From Planococcus citri (Eukaryota; Arthropoda; Insecta; Hemiptera; Pseudococcidae): DNA of 64,000 nt. Location: NCBI RefSeq assembly GCF_950023065.1, contig NC_088678.1:78277590-78341589 (forward strand), read 5' to 3'. Positions within the stretch are counted from its first letter, which is position 1, and every line of letters starts with the position of its first letter. The notes beneath the pieces are model-generated. The model did no database searches. It had not been told where the DNA came from and worked only from the letters and a program-made list of their open reading frames with translations. Below are positions 59,941-64,000 of this stretch, one piece after another. Both the position numbers and the translations under genes were made by a program.

Positions 59941-62330
59941 CACCTATCATTAAAAAAAAAAATTGTAAAATGCAGGATTTCTGAAAATTTTTGGCCAAAA
60001 AATAAATTTTTTTGACTCTCACCAAGAAAGCAAGATTTGTGCAATTTCTGCAGGTGCATAATGCACATATTCCTCGCAAAAGAAAACAAGCAAGACTTTT
60101 TTTTAGCAAAAAACTTTTATAAAAAACAAATTTTTCTGCAATTTTGGCAAAACTGCATTTTTTTGAAAATTGACAAGGAAATTCAGGATTCTTTCTTCTG
60201 AAATTTTGGTAAGAAAATCTGGCATTTTTCAATTTCTGACAAAAAGCAAGAAATGAAATTTTGGCAAAAAAACAAGTTTTTGTAATAATTGCCAAAAAAA
60301 TAAAAATTTTCTGCAATTTTGGCAAAACCGAACTTTTTTACAACTTTGGCGAAAAAGCTCATTGACAGAAAATCAGGGTTTTTGGAATTTCGTCAGTGAA
60401 TTATGTTTTTGTAATTTCGCCAGAGATCAGAACTTTTCTGGCATTTTAGCAAAAATAGGACTTTTTTGCAACATAGGCTCAAAACTTCAAGAATTTTTCA
60501 AAGTTGGCAGGAATGCAAGACTTTCGTAATTTTGGCAGGAAAGCCAAGTTTTTGCAACTTAGCTAAAAAACATAACTTTTGTAATTTTGAAAGATGCAGA
60601 AGTTTTTGCAATTCTGGCAGAAAATCATTTTTTTTGCAATTTTGGCAAAATTATACTTTTTTGCAATTCTGGCACAATTGTATTTTTTGGCAATTTTGGC
60701 AAAATTGTACTTTATGGCAATTATGGTAAAACTGTACTTTTTAGAAAATTTGCCAAAATTGTACTTTTTAGAAAATTTGTTAAAATTGTACTTTTTGGCA
60801 AAGTTGTACTATTTTTGAAATTCTGGCAACATTGTACTTTTTTGAAATTGTGGCAAAATTGTACTTTTTGGCAATTCAGACAGAAATTTTTTTTTTTGCA
60901 AACATGGCAAAATTGTACTTTATGGCAATTATGGCAAAATTGTACTTTTTAGAAAATTTGCCAAAATTGTACTTTTTAGAAAATTTGTCAAAATTGTACT
61001 TTATGGCAATTTTGGCAAAATTGTACTGCATGGCAATTTTGACAAAATTGTACTTTTTGGCAAAGTTGTACTATTTTTAAAATTCTGGCAACATTGTACT
61101 TTTTTGAAATTTTGGCAAAATTGTACTTTTTGGCAATTCAGACAGAATTTTTTTTTTTGCAAACATGGCAAAATTGTACTTTACGGCAATTTTGGCAAAA
61201 TTGTACTTTATGGCAATTATGGTAAAATTGTACTTTTTGGCAATTTTGGCAAAGTTGTACTTTTTAGAAAATTTGCCAAAATTGTACTTTTCAGAAGATT
61301 TGGCAAAATTGTACTTTTTGGCAATTCTGGCAAAATTGTACTTTTTTTGAAATTCTGGCAACATTGTACTTTTTTGAAATTGTGGCAAAATTGTACTTTT
61401 TGGCAATTCAGACAGAAAATCTGTTTTTTTTTTTTTTGCAAATTTGGCAAAATTGTACTTTACGGCAATTTTGGCAAAATTGTACTTTTTAGAAAATGGG
61501 GCAAAATTGTATGTACTTTTTGGCAATTTTAACAAAATTGTACTTTTTGACAATTTTGGCAAAATTGTACTTTTTGGCAATTTTAGTAAAATTGTACGTT
61601 TTGGCAATTTTGGCAAAGTTGTACTTTTTTTGAAATTCTGGCAAAATTGTATTTTTTTGCAATTTTGGCAATTTTGGCAGAAAAAACGTTTTTAATTTTG
61701 CCGAAAAGCAAAGCTTTTATCTCATTTTGGCAAAGTTGGACATTTTTGCAGCTTCGGCGCAGCAATTGGAAGCTGTTCTTAATTTTGACCAAAACACAAA
61801 TGATTTTTCCATTTCAAGCAGAGAAACCTAATTTTTGAATTTTTGTCAAATTAGAAAAAGGTGAAGGTTTCTGCATTTAGGCGGAAAATCAGGTTTTAAA
61901 AATATTGTTAGCGTGACAAGTTTTTGGAATTTCCCCAAAAATCAGAACTTTTTTGAGATTTTGTGCAAAATTGGACTTTTTTAAAACTTTGGTTAAAAAA
62001 TTCAGGACTTTTCTTCAACACTGCAAGAAACAGAATTTTTACAATTTTGCCACAAATCGGAGCTTTTCTGGTACATATTTTTGCAAGAATTGGAATTAAA
62101 AAAAGAAACAGGACTGCAATTTTGGAAGAAAAACAAATTCTTAGAAATTTTGGCATGAAAGCATAATTTTTTTAGAAATTCTAGCCAAAGAATCAGGACT
62201 TATCTGTAATTTTGAAAAAATCGAACTTTTTTTGCAACTTTGACGACAAAATTCAAAACTCTTCCGCAATTTTGGCAAAAAAGCAAGACTTTCTCCAATT
62301 TTGGCACATGCCTTTGGCGTCAAAACACCA
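59941..62330. repeat. Phased A/T-tract array, homogenised 27 bp unit at 60.6-61.7 kb
   Basis: The centre of the array repeats GGCAATTTTGGCAAAATTG then TACTTTTT, 27 bp in all, about 40 times, with three A/T-tracts about 9 bp apart. Because 27 is a multiple of three, all frames stay open for long stretches on both strands (for example a nine-residue KIVLFGNFG periodicity); this is not a gene. A block with CAGACAGAAATTTTTTTTTT and GCAAA-ATGGC recurs near 60880, 61140 and 61410. The flanks (59,941-60,600 and 61,700-62,330) are older, degenerate versions. Confidence 0.9.
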
Positions 62331-62461
62331 CATCTCGAGTAACCAACTCCATTTACCGAATTACCCTTGTGAATAATCTTCTTTATAAACCAACATATTT
62401 CGTTTCTCAACAAAACGAAACCCACCTTTTAACTTCTTCTTGTAACATAACTTGTAAATAG

Positions 62462-62677
62462 GCTCTAGTCGGAAACATCATTGCGAGCTGGACTCACACT
62501 GTAACGACACCGAGGTTTGTGTAAATCACGTGTGTGAAGATACGTGTCACGTAGCTAAGCAGACACATTCGTGTGCTCCGACTGCTAAATGTCACGCGGT
62601 CAAACACAGGCCAGTATGTACATGTCCGGCTGGATACCGAGGAAATCCTAGCGATGGGTGTTATTTACCACAACCAT
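62462..62677 (+). CDS. dpy: DPY-EGF exon
   Basis: A 72-codon exon, phase 1 at both ends, from GTAAATAG to CCAT|GTAAGC. After a short basic start (SSRKHH) comes a DPY module (CELDSHCNDTEVCVNHVC), then an EGF domain starting DTC with SCAPTAKCHAVKHRPVC, TCPAGYRGNPSDGC. The sequence CPAGYRGNP is typical of Dumpy EGF domains. The exon ends Gln-Pro with a split codon reading TTG when joined to the next exon. Confidence 0.88.
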
Positions 62678-63213
62678 GTAAGCCACTAACCAACCCGATT
62701 CATTATTGTACCACTATTTAATATCTAATTTTTTTTTTTAAAAACCCCAACCATTAATTAATACAAAAATATAACAAAATTACTAAATAAAAATAACTCG
62801 TGTGAGAGGAATCTTTCTACATGTAGAGATGCAGAGTAAAGTAGGTATATATTGTACAGTTCTGTGTGCTTGAGAGAAAACGTCGAGTAGTTATGGGTTA
62901 AAAATGTAAATATGGTATGGTGTGAACAGCTTTGAGCTCCAGGGGTGCAATATACGTGCAAAAAAAAAATTGTACACTGATTGTATTATAGTACATAAAG
63001 ATGCAAGAGTAGAATAAGTTATTGGATATGAAATATTGCACGATGTAATCGACCTAGATACCATTAAGACAGAATCGAAATCGACAATTTGTAGATATAA
63101 TTTTTACACAATCAAACATTTTTGTAGATATAAACCATGTCTATATTTTGGTTCTTCCTTCTTTACACTCTGTCTGTATAGTAATCCATGTTTTATGAAA
63201 TACCCTCCTTTAG
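62678..63213. other. Intron of 536 bp
   Basis: Donor GTAAGC and acceptor CCTCCTTTAG. Ordinary AT-rich sequence. The open frame running from 63036 into the next exon carries a few chance cysteines but no module before the acceptor. Confidence 0.6.
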
Positions 63214-63396
63214 TGTCCTGCCACTCGAATTTGGAATGCTCAGTAAACGAAGTTTGCCTCAAAGGCGTCTGTCAGTTACCATGCTCTATTCATAACCCCT
63301 GCGCTGAATATGCTGTCTGCGTCAACACACACCGAGGTCCTGACTGCAGCTGTCAAGAAGGATACCAAGGAAACGGATTCGTAGGCTGTATTCCAG
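63214..63396 (+). CDS. dpy: DPY-EGF exon
   Basis: A 61-codon exon, phase 1 at both ends, from CTCCTTTAG to CCAG|GTTTGT. It encodes one DPY module (SCHSNLECSVNEVCLKGVC) and one EGF domain starting LPC with NPCAEYAVCVNTHRGPDC, SCQEGYQGNGFVGC. The pair is complete within one exon, the basic repeat unit of this part of the protein. Confidence 0.88.
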
Positions 63397-63479
63397 GTTT
63401 GTACCCTCCTCCTCCTCTTCCTCAAATCTGCAAAATCAATCTCCATTTGCCATACTAATAAAAACATTCTCTTGTATAG

Positions 63480-63680
63480 TCGATTCAGTCAGATTAATTT
63501 GCCAATACAACGAAGACTGTCCGCCTGAAAAATTATGCGACAGATTGAACCGAGTCTGTATAAATCCCTGCTTCGAAGACTCTTGCGGCGAGAACGCCGA
63601 ATGTGTGCCAAAAAATCACAAAATCGATTGCCGTTGCCCGCATGGTACCAGTGGCAATCCATACATATCCTGCACTGCTG
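63480..63680 (+). CDS. dpy: DPY-EGF exon, last one in the window
   Basis: A 67-codon exon, phase 1 at both ends, from TTGTATAG to GCTG|GTAAGT. It encodes a DPY module (ICQYNEDCPPEKLCDRLNRVC, 21 residues, the known DPY length) and an EGF domain starting NPC with SCGENAECVPKNHKIDC, RCPHGTSGNPYISC. The strong donor shows that the gene continues to the right. Confidence 0.88.
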
Positions 63681-64000
63681 GTAAGTTGCATTATTGCATT
63701 GCTCAATTAACCACAAACACAATACTCGTATACGTAAAATTCACACCCTGCAACATATAATGCATTTCTCTATGCGCCTATTTAACGCCCGGTGCGTCTA
63801 AGACTAAGACGACGACTTCGTCTCGTTACCATTATTATGCATATTTCTGAGGTCGCACACCTTCTACTAATATAGAGGCGACCGCATATGAGAGATAGAG
63901 TGCAGTGGTCGGGCGTTTATCGCGACTACCGAGCGTTAAATAATCCACTTAGTGTGGGTTATGGTGATGAAAGAAAATTGGCTCTAGAAAAGGAAAAAAA
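63681..64000. other. Start of an intron cut by the window edge
   Basis: Donor GTAAGT at 63681, then ordinary sequence without repeat or open frame of note. The window ends in a run of A. Confidence 0.6.

Noticed and set aside
61077..61616. Open frame of about 180 codons on the minus strand and several overlapping frames on both strands
   Set aside because: They follow the 27 bp tandem unit, with a nine-residue periodicity in every frame. Repeat by-product.
1..64000. Fibrillin-like or Notch-like identity for the gene
   Set aside because: Calcium-binding EGF exons alone would allow it, but the repeated four-cysteine DPY modules paired with EGF domains point to Dumpy; no TB domains or Notch LNR units are visible.
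1..64000. tRNA or rRNA genes
   Set aside because: None recognised by eye; a dedicated scan was not possible, so small RNA genes may have been missed.

Overview
This window looks like the interior of one very large animal gene, read left to right on the + strand. I can place 16 exons. Joined in order they give 6,495 coding bases (2,165 codons, about 10% of the window), with no frame break at any junction, GT and AG at every intron end, and neither a start nor a stop codon, so both ends of the gene lie outside. The protein is built from calcium-binding EGF domains, then DPY modules (four-cysteine units of about 21 residues) alternating with EGF domains, interrupted by one exon of 3.35 kb rich in Ser, Thr and Glu. 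That architecture is the one known for Dumpy, the giant ZP-domain protein of insect apical extracellular matrix and cuticle attachment. The gene name is inferred from architecture, not from a search.

The organism is a eukaryote with long, AT-rich, repeat-filled introns, and an insect is the best fit. Frequent TAGGTACCTA-like words in the non-repetitive intron sequence recall aphid, mealybug and other sternorrhynchan genomes, but this is a weak impression.

Layout: 1-3.3 kb is intron, mostly a higher-order satellite of about 135 bp units. 3.3-14.8 kb holds nine EGF exons, the last eight clustered in 11.3-14.8 kb. 18.7-19.5 kb is one exon with four DPY-EGF pairs. A 21.5 kb intron follows (19.5-41.0 kb). 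Two small exons lie at 41.0 and 47.1 kb. 55.3-58.6 kb is the mucin-like exon. 62.5-63.7 kb holds three exons with one DPY-EGF pair each.

The most unusual content is in the introns. Most of the long introns (the exception being the 3.9 kb one at 14.8-18.7 kb) carry arrays with one common design: A-tracts and T-tracts spaced about 9-10 bp apart, three or four per 27-38 bp unit, as in AATTTTGGCAAAATTG. Each array has been homogenised separately. In form they resemble the periodic An/Tn clusters (PATCs) of nematode introns. Two further introns hold inverted-repeat (foldback) elements filled with the 13 bp palindrome CTGGAG-N-CTCCAG, one of them occupying almost the entire intron between two EGF exons. 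A small TA-flanked inverted-repeat element lies at 43 kb, and several other tandem families with units of about 118-1,030 bp are present. I saw no convincing second gene, tRNA, rRNA or CRISPR array.
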